From contig CACMVA010000001.1 in assembly GCA_902617045.1 (NCBI GenBank), forward strand, positions 210,902 through 274,901: DNA of 64,000 nucleotides. The letters run 5' to 3'. This DNA comes from an uncultured SAR86 cluster bacterium. GTDB lineage: Bacteria > Pseudomonadota > Gammaproteobacteria > Magnimaribacterales > D2472. A model generated the notes under the pieces. It was not told the origin of the DNA and searched no databases. It saw nothing but the letters and a program-made list of their open reading frames with translations. Positions 43,905-51,978 of this stretch are shown here, piece after piece. Each line of letters begins with the position of its first letter. Positions within the stretch are counted from its first letter, which is position 1. Both the position numbers and the translations under genes were made by a program.

Positions 43905-44813
43905 TTATATAAATAAATTAATTATTAAATATGAAAACACTGACGCGATTATCCATAAACTTAATGCAAATAAAAAATTTTTCAAATTTATTTCTTTAAT
44001 AGCTTCAAATGTTATTTGAGTTCCAATACAAAAAAGGGCTGATATTAAAAAAATCTTACTAATTGAATCTATGAAAAAAATTGTATCTTGATTGAACTCA
44101 AGTATAGTCCCTGAGGTTATAGCAACAATAAATAATAAAATAAAAACAGGGAATTTAGGTTTTGATCTATCTTTATAAAAAATTCCTAAAATTATAATTA
44201 AAGGTATTAACCAAATAGTTCTGCTAAGTTTAAGTATTGTTGCTGTTTCAACTGCATCACCTCCAAAGGCTATTGCTGTGCCTATAACAGAACCTGTATC
44301 GTGAACAGCCATTGAAGACCATGCTCCAAAGCTATCGAAATTCATACCTGTTGCTGCTCCAATTAGAGGAAATATTCCAATTGCTATAGCGTTAAATATA
44401 AAAATTATAGTTAGCGCAGCGAATAAATCTTTTGGCTTTGCTTTAATTAGTGGTGAAATTGCTGCCATTGCGGTGGCCCCACATATAGTAGTTCCAGAAG
44501 CAATTAATATTCCTAAGCTTCTATCAACTTTAAATAGATTTGCCAGAAACAAGCCAACAAAAAAAATTATTATTACAAAGGCAGATATATAAGGAAAATA
44601 TTTGAAAGCTATTTCTGTAGCGCTTGATGCGGATATTGTGAGACCAATTAAAATTATTCCAACCTGCAAAAGATTTGTAGTAACTGATTTACTAATATAA
44701 TCACTTGGAAATTTAAAAACGAGCACCAGTAATGACCCCATTACTAATGCTATTAAAGGAGATCCTAAAAGGATTGAAAAAAAAGCAAGCAAGACACCTA
44801 TTATGATTTTCAT
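43905..44813 (-). CDS. YeiH/UPF0324 family membrane protein
   Basis: 302 residues with about nine or ten membrane helices. The family pattern is LLQVGIILIGLTISASSA, GILIASGTTICGATAMAAISPLIKAK (split at the Cys), MAVHDTGSVIGTAIAFGGDAVE and LSRTIWLIPLIIILGI. YeiH-type proteins are called putative sulfate exporters on weak evidence. The ATG overlaps the upstream VOC gene as ATGA. Confidence 0.9.
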   Translation of the reverse strand: MKIIIGVLLAFFSILLGSPLIALVMGSLLVLVFKFPSDYISKSVTTNLLQVGIILIGLTISASSATEIAFKYFPYISAFVIIIFFVGLFLANLFKVDRSLGILIASGTTICGATAMAAISPLIKAKPKDLFAALTIIFIFNAIAIGIFPLIGAATGMNFDSFGAWSSMAVHDTGSVIGTAIAFGGDAVETATILKLSRTIWLIPLIIILGIFYKDRSKPKFPVFILLFIVAITSGTILEFNQDTIFFIDSISKIFLISALFCIGTQITFEAIKEINLKNFLFALSLWIIASVFSYLIINLFI

Positions 44814-45652
44814 TGAGTATGTTCAATTAACAAGGTTGGAACATTGTGAGTATGAGACTTAATGGTAGCCACTAAAGTATTTTCTTTCAGCCCCTCTTTT
44901 ATTGGAGTTACATCAACTCCCTCACTTATAAGTCTTTTATAAGCCTCCTCAATTGATTCAACTTCCCATGCTAATCCCCAAAGATTGTCTAGAGAATCAT
45001 CTTCATTTTTTCTTTCAATAACTTCGATTGTAGTTTTATTAACCCTGAAGAAAAGCATTCTACTTTTCCAATGTTCGATGACTTTATCGAAAGCCAATCT
45101 AATATTAAAAACATCTTTATAAATATTTATAAACCCATTTGCATCATTTGTATTTATTACAAGATGATCGAGTTTGTTAATTGTAGCTTTGGGGTATTTG
45201 TTTAAGCTTGGTAGAACTCCTTCTGAGTGCTCTATGATAAAAGAAAAAAGTCCTCTGGTAAGTTCCGGAGGTAAAAAAAGATTTTTCCATTTTCTTATTT
45301 TTTGAGTTTTATTATCAATGCCTTCGCCCTCAGTTGGCTCTGTTACTAAATAACCGAATTTTTTTAATGTAGAAAATGACTCCTCAATGTTGTTTGTTCC
45401 GTAAACTACCCCAATAAGTCCATCTCCCTGCTCTTTAATTGCGCCATTAACCAATGCAGCTCCAAGACCATCTCCATTTGCTGATAGAAGTTCACAATAG
45501 GTATTTTTAAAATTGAAGATTACATTAACAGTTCCAAGTGCCTTATGTTCTCCTTTCCAGACAGGCTCCATTCCAAAGATTTTCCTGTAATTTTCCTCAG
45601 CGTCATTAATGTCTTTTACTGCGATTATTAAATGATCTATAGAAGATATCAT
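44810..45652 (-). CDS. two-module VOC/glyoxalase-like protein
   Basis: 280 residues. The first half begins SSIDHLIIAVKDINDAEENYRKIFG and has the pattern of a glyoxalase-like domain; the second half begins INKLDHLVINTNDANGFINIYKDVF and ends with LLIEHTQ, so the protein is a tandem VOC fusion. Substrate is unknown. It lies between an SDR gene (four-base gap) and the YeiH gene (ATGA overlap) on the minus strand. Confidence 0.85.
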   Translation of the reverse strand: MISSIDHLIIAVKDINDAEENYRKIFGMEPVWKGEHKALGTVNVIFNFKNTYCELLSANGDGLGAALVNGAIKEQGDGLIGVVYGTNNIEESFSTLKKFGYLVTEPTEGEGIDNKTQKIRKWKNLFLPPELTRGLFSFIIEHSEGVLPSLNKYPKATINKLDHLVINTNDANGFINIYKDVFNIRLAFDKVIEHWKSRMLFFRVNKTTIEVIERKNEDDSLDNLWGLAWEVESIEEAYKRLISEGVDVTPIKEGLKENTLVATIKSHTHNVPTLLIEHTQ

Positions 45653-45656
45653 TGTG

Positions 45657-46532
45657 TTAGTTCTTAGATTTAAAAAGGTTTCTCAAGAATGGGAGAATCC
45701 ATATGATTTTTAGAAAACTTTTTGGAAATAGTCTGCTCATCAAATCGTAAAAATGTGCATCAATACCAATCAATATCCTTTTATTTTTCTTTCTTATATT
45801 TTTTAGAATAACTTTTGCTGCGTGTTTTGGTGAAGAAGGCGCATTTTGCTTAAATTGAATGCCTGCCTGTTCTTTTGTATCTGCATTTGCTCCAAATATT
45901 GCAGCACCCGCATCATCCTTTTCAAAACTTTTAAATTTTGCTGAAGAGTAAATATTTGTTCCTATGTGGCCAGGAAAAACACAATAAGCGTCTACATTAG
46001 ATTCAGCCATTTCTAATTCAAGTGACAGAGATTCAGTAAAAGCCTTTACTCCAAATTTTCCAACATTGTAAATCGACTGTTTTGGGACACTAAAAAGACC
46101 AAAAATTGATGAAGTATTGATTATTGCAGCCTCAGGTCGTTTTTCTAAATGAGGTAGAAAAACCGATGTCATTTGAACTACAGAATTAAGCAAAATATCT
46201 AACCCCCAAATCCAATCATTCTCATCTACCTCATTGACTTTTCCTACTATGGATAATCCTGCATTATTAAATACTAGGTCGATTTGTTTATGAAATTCGA
46301 TAACCTCGTTAGGCAAAGCTTTTACTTTTTCTTTATCACTAATATCAAAATTATGTGTTGATACAGCGATATTCTTTTTCCTTAAAAGCTGTTTGGTTTC
46401 TTCAAGAGATTCTTTATTCCAATCTACAAGTGCTAAATTACAACCCATGTCTGCAAGCTCTATTGATAGGGCTCTGCCTATTCCAGAACCGGCTCCAGAA
46501 ATTAATGCTACTTTTTGTGAAAAATCTTTCAA
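45657..46532 (-). CDS. short-chain dehydrogenase/reductase
   Basis: 291 residues with the NAD(P) loop ISGAGSGIGRALSIEL near 12-27, NNAG at about 90, the catalytic Ser in INTSSIFG and the YNVGK Tyr/Lys pair. The C-terminal hydrophobic segment MSRLFPKSFLKIIWILPFL suggests membrane association. The start is TTG at 46532, overlapping the SMR stop as TTGA; there is no nearer ATG before the conserved loop. Substrate is unknown. Confidence 0.9.
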   Translation of the reverse strand: MKDFSQKVALISGAGSGIGRALSIELADMGCNLALVDWNKESLEETKQLLRKKNIAVSTHNFDISDKEKVKALPNEVIEFHKQIDLVFNNAGLSIVGKVNEVDENDWIWGLDILLNSVVQMTSVFLPHLEKRPEAAIINTSSIFGLFSVPKQSIYNVGKFGVKAFTESLSLELEMAESNVDAYCVFPGHIGTNIYSSAKFKSFEKDDAGAAIFGANADTKEQAGIQFKQNAPSSPKHAAKVILKNIRKKNKRILIGIDAHFYDLMSRLFPKSFLKIIWILPFLRNLFKSKN

Positions 46533-46858
46533 TATATATCTGTTTTATAAATATTAACTATGGTTACACCTATGACTATAAGAAATAATCCTGCAATTGT
46601 CTGCCAATTTAAAGTTTGTTTATAGATAAAGTAACTCAATATTGCTATTGAAAATATCCCTACTCCTGACCATGAAGCATAAACGATTGAAAGCGGGAGT
46701 TTTTGAGAAACAATAGCCAAAAAGTAAAATGATATAGCATATGAAAATAATAAGATTGTCGTTGGTAAAATTTTTGTAAAATTTTGTGAGGCAGGCAAGA
46801 GCATGGTTCCAAATACTTCAAATAAAATTGCAGAAAACAATAATATATAAACATTCAT
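46529..46858 (-). CDS. small multidrug resistance (SMR/EmrE-like) transporter
   Basis: 109 residues with four membrane helices. Glu14 in SAILFEVFGTMLLP is at the position of the coupling Glu14 of EmrE, and YASWSGVGIFSIAILSYF carries the conserved Trp/Gly helix 3 region. These are proton-coupled exporters of cationic compounds or guanidinium. It lies in one run with GFA (ATGA) and SDR (TTGA) genes, so export of a metabolic by-product is possible. Confidence 0.9.
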   Translation of the reverse strand: MNVYILLFSAILFEVFGTMLLPASQNFTKILPTTILLFSYAISFYFLAIVSQKLPLSIVYASWSGVGIFSIAILSYFIYKQTLNWQTIAGLFLIVIGVTIVNIYKTDIY

Positions 46859-47220
46859 ATATTTTTTATGCTCTCTTCAAAGTTTATTCCATCAAAATAA
46901 ATGACTTCTTTAATTACTGGTGGATCATCCACACATTTAAGGTTAATGCTATACATTTCAGGATGAGACCTTGGTTGGTAAAAGGATTTGATTCCGCATC
47001 TTTTGCAAAAAAAGTGTTTTGCTGATCCGCTCTCAAACTTATATTCTAAAAGCAGATCTTCTCCGGCGATAAGTTCAAAAAGTTCATGCTTTACGAAAAG
47101 GTGCTGATAATTAATCATGTCACAAATGGAACAATTGCAATTCCAAATTTCGACTGACTGATCTGATTTAAATTTATATTTAACTCCTCCACAGTGACAG
47201 CCTCCAGTATATTCTTTCAT
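46855..47220 (-). CDS. second GFA-family zinc protein
   Basis: 121 residues with the zinc ligands GGCHCGGVKY, WNCNCSICDMINYQHLFV and FFCKRCGIKSFYQ. It is shorter than the GFA protein at 43050-43508 and only distantly similar to it. Function is unknown for most of the family. It overlaps the SMR gene (ATGA) and lies six bases after a 56-residue membrane peptide gene. Confidence 0.88.
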   Translation of the reverse strand: MKEYTGGCHCGGVKYKFKSDQSVEIWNCNCSICDMINYQHLFVKHELFELIAGEDLLLEYKFESGSAKHFFCKRCGIKSFYQPRSHPEMYSINLKCVDDPPVIKEVIYFDGINFEESIKNI

Positions 47221-47226
47221 AAATAT

Positions 47227-47397
47227 TTATAATAAATATCCTGTAGCCACAAACATCCAGAAAGCCATCATTCCAATAGTTAAAAATAAAAATATTTGTG
47301 CTTGTTTGACCTTATTCATCTGATATAGAGATATACAAAAAATTGTTCCAATGAATCCTATTGTTAATACTACGAACAAATGAGCTTGATAGGACAT
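47227..47397 (-). CDS. 56-residue two-helix membrane protein
   Basis: From ATG 47397 the product is 56 residues with two membrane helices (about 6-25 and 34-54, ending FWMFVATGYLL). A frame opening upstream at 47451 overlaps the methyltransferase gene and is less likely. No family recognised. It lies four bases after the methyltransferase stop and six before the GFA gene, within one message. Confidence 0.65.
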   Translation of the reverse strand: MSYQAHLFVVLTIGFIGTIFCISLYQMNKVKQAQIFLFLTIGMMAFWMFVATGYLL

Positions 47398-47401
47398 TAG
47401 A

Positions 47402-47848
47402 TTAGATCCATCTTCTTGTTTTATTTTTGTATTTTTCAAATTCATCGCCAAAGAGTTTATTCATTACAATTTCTTCTGGAATAATTTGAAATTTTGTTAT
47501 GTAGCCAGCGAATAGCATAGTAAGAACAATTCCTCCTATTAAATTAAATTTAAATGATATTGAAAGAAGAATTAAAACCATCCCTAAATACATTGGGTTT
47601 CTTGAATATTTAAAAACTCCTGACACAACCAATGAGGTTGCTTTGTCAATATTTATAGGATTGATAGTCGTTTCTTGGACTTTAAATGATCTGGCTGCTG
47701 ATATAAGAGTAAGCGGACCAACTATTATCAGCAATAAACTTAAAACATTCAAAAATACGTAACTAAAGTCAGGGAATAAGGGTTTAGAAAAATAAATTGC
47801 TAATCCAAAAACTAAAGTAACTATTGGTGGGGGTATCTTGTTATTCAT
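47402..47848 (-). CDS. isoprenylcysteine carboxyl methyltransferase-family membrane protein
   Basis: 148 residues with four hydrophobic segments and the family core VSGVFKYSRNPMYLGMVLILLS near 90-110, then IIPEEIVMNKLFGDEFEKYKNKTRRWI, the SAM-binding end of ICMT/phospholipid methyltransferase proteins. The acceptor is unknown. It heads the minus-strand run 47848-43489 and is divergent from the cyclase-family gene. Confidence 0.88.
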   Translation of the reverse strand: MNNKIPPPIVTLVFGLAIYFSKPLFPDFSYVFLNVLSLLLIIVGPLTLISAARSFKVQETTINPINIDKATSLVVSGVFKYSRNPMYLGMVLILLSISFKFNLIGGIVLTMLFAGYITKFQIIPEEIVMNKLFGDEFEKYKNKTRRWI

Positions 47849-47879
47849 ACTATGAATTAAATCATATTTTTTTGTTACC

Positions 47880-47930
47880 TTAAATATATTGATTATTGTG
47901 CTTATAATGATGTTATGGATTTTAGGAGGT
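47880..47930 (+). promoter_or_regulatory. promoter and strong ribosome site of the cyclase-family gene
   Basis: TTAAAT at 47880-47885 and TATAAT at 47903-47908 are separated by 17 bases, a plausible sigma-70 promoter in the 86-base divergent gap. AGGAGGT at 47924-47930 is a near-perfect ribosome site five bases before the ATG at 47935, the strongest in the window, which suggests high expression. Confidence 0.5.
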
Positions 47931-47934
47931 CATA

Positions 47935-48873
47935 ATGCGTATTTCACTTTTTTATATTTTATTTATTTCCCTATTTGCGATCTCAGACGATGGTTGCGAA
48001 GTTTCTAAATGGGGTAAAGATGACGAGATTGGTGCTGCTAATCTAATTTCAAATGCCAACACACTGGACGCAATTAAGCTTGTTAAAAAAGGTATGTCTC
48101 ACGGTCTTGGTATTGTTATTGAACCAGGGATGCCAGCATTCCCGCCAAGATATACAGAATTACAAGTGGTCCAACCAAATCAACATTTTGGAAGAGATAC
48201 AACTGAAGATTTTGGATACGACATTACCTACAACGATGATATTCTTCAAATGTGGATTGGAACAGGGCCTCAACTGGATGGATTAGGTCATATTGGTGAT
48301 GACGACATCTTTTATAACTGTCATAAGGGTGCAGACTTCTCTTTTATAACTGGCTTAACTAAATTTGGTATTGAAAAAGTGCCTCCGCTAGTTGGTAGAG
48401 GCGTAGTAGTAAACATGGCAAAGTATTTTGGAATTACTGCTATGGAAGGAGGTCAAGGAATTACAAGAGATGATATAAAAAATGCTGCAAAGCAACAAAA
48501 CATTAAGTTTAAGGATGGAGATATCATTCTCTTTCATACTGGCTGGACTGATGCATATCTAAAAAGCTCTCCAGAATTATGGGGAAGTACAATACCAGGT
48601 ATTACTAATGATGCAGCTGTATATTTGTCCTCACTTAATCCCATGGCTGTTGGTGCCGATACATGGGGACTTGGTGCAGTTCCTCCAGTCGAGGGAGATT
48701 TGGTTTACTATGATCACGTTACTCTAATTAAGGAGAATGGGATTTATATATTAGAAACTATGAATACCGGTAGATTAGCAAAAGATGATGTTACAGAATT
48801 CCTATTTGTCTTAGGTCAACCAAAGCTTAAGGGTGCTGTTCAAATGATTATTAATCCTGTTGCTCTCTGGTAG
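47935..48873 (+). CDS. cyclase-family (kynurenine-formamidase-like) hydrolase, secreted
   Basis: 312 residues of the metal-dependent cyclase family (PF04199 type). A weak signal peptide covers about 1-16. Family marks are WGKDDEIGAANLIS, the metal site around GPQLDGLGHIGDDDIFYN (the usual H-x-G-T-H-x-D is altered), VGRGVVVNMAKYFG and FHTGWTDAYLKSSPELWGS. Members hydrolyse formamides or lactones. The first metal His of the normal motif is replaced (LDGLGH), so activity may differ. It converges on an alpha/beta-hydrolase gene with 23 bases of overlap. Confidence 0.88.
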   Translation: MRISLFYILFISLFAISDDGCEVSKWGKDDEIGAANLISNANTLDAIKLVKKGMSHGLGIVIEPGMPAFPPRYTELQVVQPNQHFGRDTTEDFGYDITYNDDILQMWIGTGPQLDGLGHIGDDDIFYNCHKGADFSFITGLTKFGIEKVPPLVGRGVVVNMAKYFGITAMEGGQGITRDDIKNAAKQQNIKFKDGDIILFHTGWTDAYLKSSPELWGSTIPGITNDAAVYLSSLNPMAVGADTWGLGAVPPVEGDLVYYDHVTLIKENGIYILETMNTGRLAKDDVTEFLFVLGQPKLKGAVQMIINPVALW

Positions 48874-49702
48874 ACATATTAAAATTAGAATTTAAAAAAG
48901 ATGAAATAGTATCTCTAATAATTTCATCTTCTTCTTCAGAAAAATAATAATGTCCACCTCCATCAATTGTTAAAAGTTGATGTTGATTTCCTAATTTTTG
49001 CTCTAAAAGCAACGCTTGCTCATATGGCACCCACCTGTCATTTGTGCCATGAATTGTTAAAACATTCAGATCTATTTCATCCAATAAATTAATTGGTGAA
49101 AGCGTTTTAGAAATCAAGTCAATGTTTGCATCAGGCCCAATCCACCCTTTTACATAATTGGAAGCATCAAAGAACTTTGTTTTATCTAAAAATTCTAATG
49201 TTTGTTTGATTTCTGTTATACCAAAAATATTTATTATAGCTTTAGGAGCAATTTCTTGGACACATTCATTGTTTTCGTAATTGTCTGATAGGCCTACCAT
49301 TAATGCTAAATGTCCTCCTGCACTAGCACCAGCCACAACAATGTCCTCAGTGGAAAAATTTCTTTGTGATGCATCACTAATAATTTTTTTATATGCGCAA
49401 ATTACATCATCAACTGCGCTTGGAGCTGTTGCCTTGCCTAGCCTGTAACCAATCATATAAACATTAAAATTTTCATGATCTACAAAATGATTTTGAAATC
49501 TTTTTATCCACCTTTCAGCTCTTTTATCACCATAAAGCCACCCTCCGCCATGAATCCAAACTAAAACTTTATCTGAGGTACCTATATATAAATCAATTCT
49601 TTGTTTTTCATCACTACCGTATGAAATTTCACTAATATCTACAACATCATCAGATGCAATAATCAAAGGTATTAATAATAAAAACTTTAATATGTTATTC
49701 AT
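48851..49702 (-). CDS. secreted alpha/beta-hydrolase (carboxylesterase-like)
   Basis: 283 residues from ATG 49702, which gives a signal peptide (NNILKFLLLIPLIIAS); a longer frame to 49801 overlaps the VTT gene. The oxyanion motif is WIHGGGWLYGDKRAE, the nucleophile elbow is VAGASAGGHLALMVGL, and Asp and His are in IHGTNDRWVPY and IDGGGHYYF. It belongs to the hormone-sensitive-lipase-like/carboxylesterase group with unknown substrate. It is nine bases from the VTT gene upstream. Confidence 0.9.
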   Translation of the reverse strand: MNNILKFLLLIPLIIASDDVVDISEISYGSDEKQRIDLYIGTSDKVLVWIHGGGWLYGDKRAERWIKRFQNHFVDHENFNVYMIGYRLGKATAPSAVDDVICAYKKIISDASQRNFSTEDIVVAGASAGGHLALMVGLSDNYENNECVQEIAPKAIINIFGITEIKQTLEFLDKTKFFDASNYVKGWIGPDANIDLISKTLSPINLLDEIDLNVLTIHGTNDRWVPYEQALLLEQKLGNQHQLLTIDGGGHYYFSEEEDEIIRDTISSFLNSNFNMSTREQQD

Positions 49703-49709
49703 AAGGCGA

Positions 49710-50351
49710 TTAGTTTTTGTAGAGTTTAATGTATAAAAAATATAGCGTGGCTGGAAGAACAGCGACACCAAGAAATGCCAGAGAAGCAGAGTCATTATCA
49801 ACCACTGCCGCCCCGATGCCAGAAAAAATTATTGCAACTGCAATATTTGTAGTGCTTACTACCAAGAGGAAAATTTTAAAAGATATTTTTGAAAGACCAG
49901 CCGCAATAGCAATCAACTCAGCAAAGCCTGGAATTGGTCTTGAAATAATTAAGCCAATAACATTGAAATTCTTTAATGACGATTCAGCTTCATCAAATTC
50001 CTGGCTGCTAATAAGCTTTTTTGCCAAAGGTCTTCCAGCATAGCGTCCAATGGAATAAGCCAATATAGCGCCCATGTTAAGGCCAATCCAAACGACAAAA
50101 GAGGACATTCCCCAGCCCAAAGACATTCCAGCAAAAGTATTTGTTAATCCATTTGGAACGGGCAATAAAACATCAGCTGTCAAAGCTAAAATGACTATGA
50201 ATGAGATTAATAGCTTATTAGATCCTGCCCACTCAAGAGCAAGATTCCCATAATTTGCGAGAGAGGGCTCTAAAAAAGTTAGTGGTAGCACCAAAGAAGT
50301 AAAAATTATTATGCTAAAAAAAATCCATTTAATCCAAAGCGGTAATTTCAT
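49710..50351 (-). CDS. VTT-domain (DedA/TVP38-like) membrane protein
   Basis: 213 residues with about five membrane helices. The VTT pattern is NGLTNTFAGMSLGWGMSSFVVWIGLNMGAILAYSIGRYAG, given here in parts: NMGAILAYSIGRYAGRPL and VIGLIISRPIPGFAELIAIAAG, with the conserved Arg and Pro-Gly. Eukaryotic and bacterial relatives include lipid scramblases or undecaprenyl phosphate transporters. The role here is unknown. Confidence 0.87.
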   Translation of the reverse strand: MKLPLWIKWIFFSIIIFTSLVLPLTFLEPSLANYGNLALEWAGSNKLLISFIVILALTADVLLPVPNGLTNTFAGMSLGWGMSSFVVWIGLNMGAILAYSIGRYAGRPLAKKLISSQEFDEAESSLKNFNVIGLIISRPIPGFAELIAIAAGLSKISFKIFLLVVSTTNIAVAIIFSGIGAAVVDNDSASLAFLGVAVLPATLYFLYIKLYKN

Positions 50352-50444
50352 TTTATTTTTTATGTCTACTTTTCATAGAAGCTTTATCCAAGAAATTCGA
50401 TTATCTTAGAAAGATTATTAAAATTTATTATCTAGATTTGATAT

Positions 50445-50510
50445 TTACTTTGAGCAGCAGGTGCACTCACAGCAATCGCAACAATCACACATAATGGAAG
50501 TATACATCAT
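50445..50510 (-). CDS. candidate 21-residue cysteine-rich peptide
   Basis: On the minus strand ATG at 50510 opens a 21-codon frame ending TAA at 50447-50445. After a short N terminus it reads CDCCDCCECTCC, eight cysteines in twelve residues, with acidic spacers, then SK. Such density resembles metallothionein-type or metal-binding peptides. No clear Shine-Dalgarno lies before the ATG, and the opposite strand is a Gln-rich open frame, so it may be a compositional accident. It sits between the VTT and doxX genes. Confidence 0.35.
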   Translation of the reverse strand: MMYTSIMCDCCDCCECTCCSK

Positions 50511-50559
50511 TTTAGTTGAAGATTTGTTTATACTACCAGACTAATGGGGAGTTAAAATT

Positions 50560-50943
50560 TTGAAGAATCTTCTAACAAACATTGCTCGAATATTCCTTGC
50601 ACTATATTTTCTACTTCCTGGATTAGGAAAGTTTATTGCATGGGATGATCAAGTTGCGCTTATGGAAGCTCATAACATGAAAATGATTCCTTTGTTGCTT
50701 GCAGTTGCCGGAGTTATCCAGATTGTTGGAGGCATAAGCTTATTATTAAAAAAATATGTGGTAGTTTGTGCGCTCGGTTTTGCTGCAATGACTATTGTAA
50801 TCAATGTAAATTTGCATGATTTTTGGAATGTTTATGAAGGCGTAAATGCTGAACATGAGACTCAGAATTTTTTTAAGAATTTAGGAATTTTTGCTGGCCT
50901 TTTATTGCTTTCAGCAATTCATATAGATGAATCTAATGAATAA
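50560..50943 (+). CDS. DoxX-family membrane protein
   Basis: 127 residues with four hydrophobic segments (about 5-22, 45-62, 66-85 and 105-122). The family core is ARIFLALYFLLPGLGKFIAW near the N terminus, and GVIQIVGGISLLLKKYVVV follows. DoxX-like proteins are related to thiosulfate:quinone oxidoreductase subunits, but most have unknown function. The start is TTG at 50560 with GGGGAG at 50546-50551; the ATG at 50544 is out of frame. Its end overlaps a 26-residue membrane peptide gene. Confidence 0.88.
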   Translation: MKNLLTNIARIFLALYFLLPGLGKFIAWDDQVALMEAHNMKMIPLLLAVAGVIQIVGGISLLLKKYVVVCALGFAAMTIVINVNLHDFWNVYEGVNAEHETQNFFKNLGIFAGLLLLSAIHIDESNE

Positions 50944-51016
50944 AAAGCCTAATAATTTCATGCTTTGGTTTATTGTTGTATTTTTAATTTTTATGTATTG
51001 GTGGTTTCTTAAATAA
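50936..51016 (+). CDS. 26-residue membrane peptide overlapping doxX
   Basis: ATG at 50936 lies in the last codons of doxX (frame +1), and TAA is at 51014-51016. The peptide has a polar basic start (MNKKPNNF) and one hydrophobic helix (LWFIVVFLIFMYWWFL) ending in Lys, ideal for a single-pass small membrane protein. No family recognised. The overlap with doxX suggests coupled translation and a possible role with DoxX. Confidence 0.55.
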   Translation: MNKKPNNFMLWFIVVFLIFMYWWFLK

Positions 51017-51107
51017 TAAACTCAAAAAAACCAAAGAATAATTCCTCACATTATTACATTAACAATAGTAGATCTAATAAAGCTTTTTACGTGTTGCTGC
51101 ATTTTCT

Positions 51108-51635
51108 TTATTTATGAATAAATTTAACACTTAGAAAATAGTATATTACAGATAATAGTAAAGCAATCTGCATTACCATAGGGCCTATATATTCAAACAA
51201 AGCAAACGTGGTCGAAGCTAGGATAAATATGTAGCCTATCTCTCTAGCGCTGCCCAAATATCCCTCACTAAGGGCTGATTTAAAAATTAAATAATTTACA
51301 GGTAGATAAAGCAGAACTCCAGTGATGGCACCAGGACTAAAGTCTAAGAAATAAAGACTGAAAAAAACATGAAAGAAAGCATTCACAACTTGGGTTGTCA
51401 TCAAAAAATAGAGCAAAATATGAGCGCTTCCTTTATTTCTTCTAATGGAATGAAGAAATATAAACACTAACATTACAGCTAGAAGTCTTAAAAGAACTTC
51501 TTCTGTTGAAAGAGAGTTATTATCTAAAAAATATGTAAGCCTCCATTCTCTAAAATTAAAAATTATATGTTCTTCAAAATGATGAAGTACAAATGCGAGA
51601 GGACTTAAAATTATTAGATTTCTAAATTCTTTCAT
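51108..51635 (-). CDS. HXXEE-domain membrane protein
   Basis: 175 residues with about five membrane helices. The family signature HHFEEH is at residues 18-23, within SPLAFVLHHFEEHII, giving the His-x-x-Glu-Glu pattern that may bind metal. The rest has conserved small residues (AFFHVFFSLYF, FSPGAITGVLLYLPVNYLIF) typical of HXXEE proteins. Function is unknown. It overlaps the lipoprotein gene upstream by 14 bases. A 91-base gap before 51016 shows no clear terminator. Confidence 0.87.
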   Translation of the reverse strand: MKEFRNLIILSPLAFVLHHFEEHIIFNFREWRLTYFLDNNSLSTEEVLLRLLAVMLVFIFLHSIRRNKGSAHILLYFLMTTQVVNAFFHVFFSLYFLDFSPGAITGVLLYLPVNYLIFKSALSEGYLGSAREIGYIFILASTTFALFEYIGPMVMQIALLLSVIYYFLSVKFIHK

Positions 51636-51978
51636 TTAAATTATCACAATTCCATGCGTAGCCACTAATTTTAAATCCTGCTTTAGAATTTAATTGATTT
51701 AGAATAACGCCAGCATTTCCACCTTTTTCTTCTATTTTATTTTTAAATTCTGTTAGCGCATTTCTTCTATCAGCATCTGCCGTCATTGATTTTTTTCCAA
51801 ATGCTTCAATTAAATCAATTTCTATACAGTTTAAGTCTTTGGTTTGCTCAAAGTTGATTATCTTTACCTGTGAAACGGTATCAATGGGTTGATTTGCAAG
51901 GCAGCCAAATAATAAAAAAATAGAAGGAGTTATCAGAATATTTTTAACGTTTTTATTGTGATTTCTGTATTGTCTCAT
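51622..51978 (-). CDS. lipoprotein, DUF4156-like
   Basis: 118 residues from ATG 51978, which overlaps the zinc peptidase stop as ATGA; a start at 52002 is less likely. The signal ends FLLFGC (Cys26). The mature part has CIEIDLIEAFG, ADADRRNALTEFKNKIEEKGGNAGVI and YAWNC, the A-x-N-x-h-R...A-x-x-x-G-G-N pattern of small DUF4156-type envelope lipoproteins. No known role. HXXEE gene follows with 14 bases overlap. Confidence 0.7.
   Translation of the reverse strand: MRQYRNHNKNVKNILITPSIFLLFGCLANQPIDTVSQVKIINFEQTKDLNCIEIDLIEAFGKKSMTADADRRNALTEFKNKIEEKGGNAGVILNQLNSKAGFKISGYAWNCDNLNERI

Noticed and set aside
50452..50553. Gln-rich open frame on the plus strand opposite the Cys-rich frame
   Set aside because: It has no good start codon or ribosome site and is only an antisense reading of the same TG-rich triplets.
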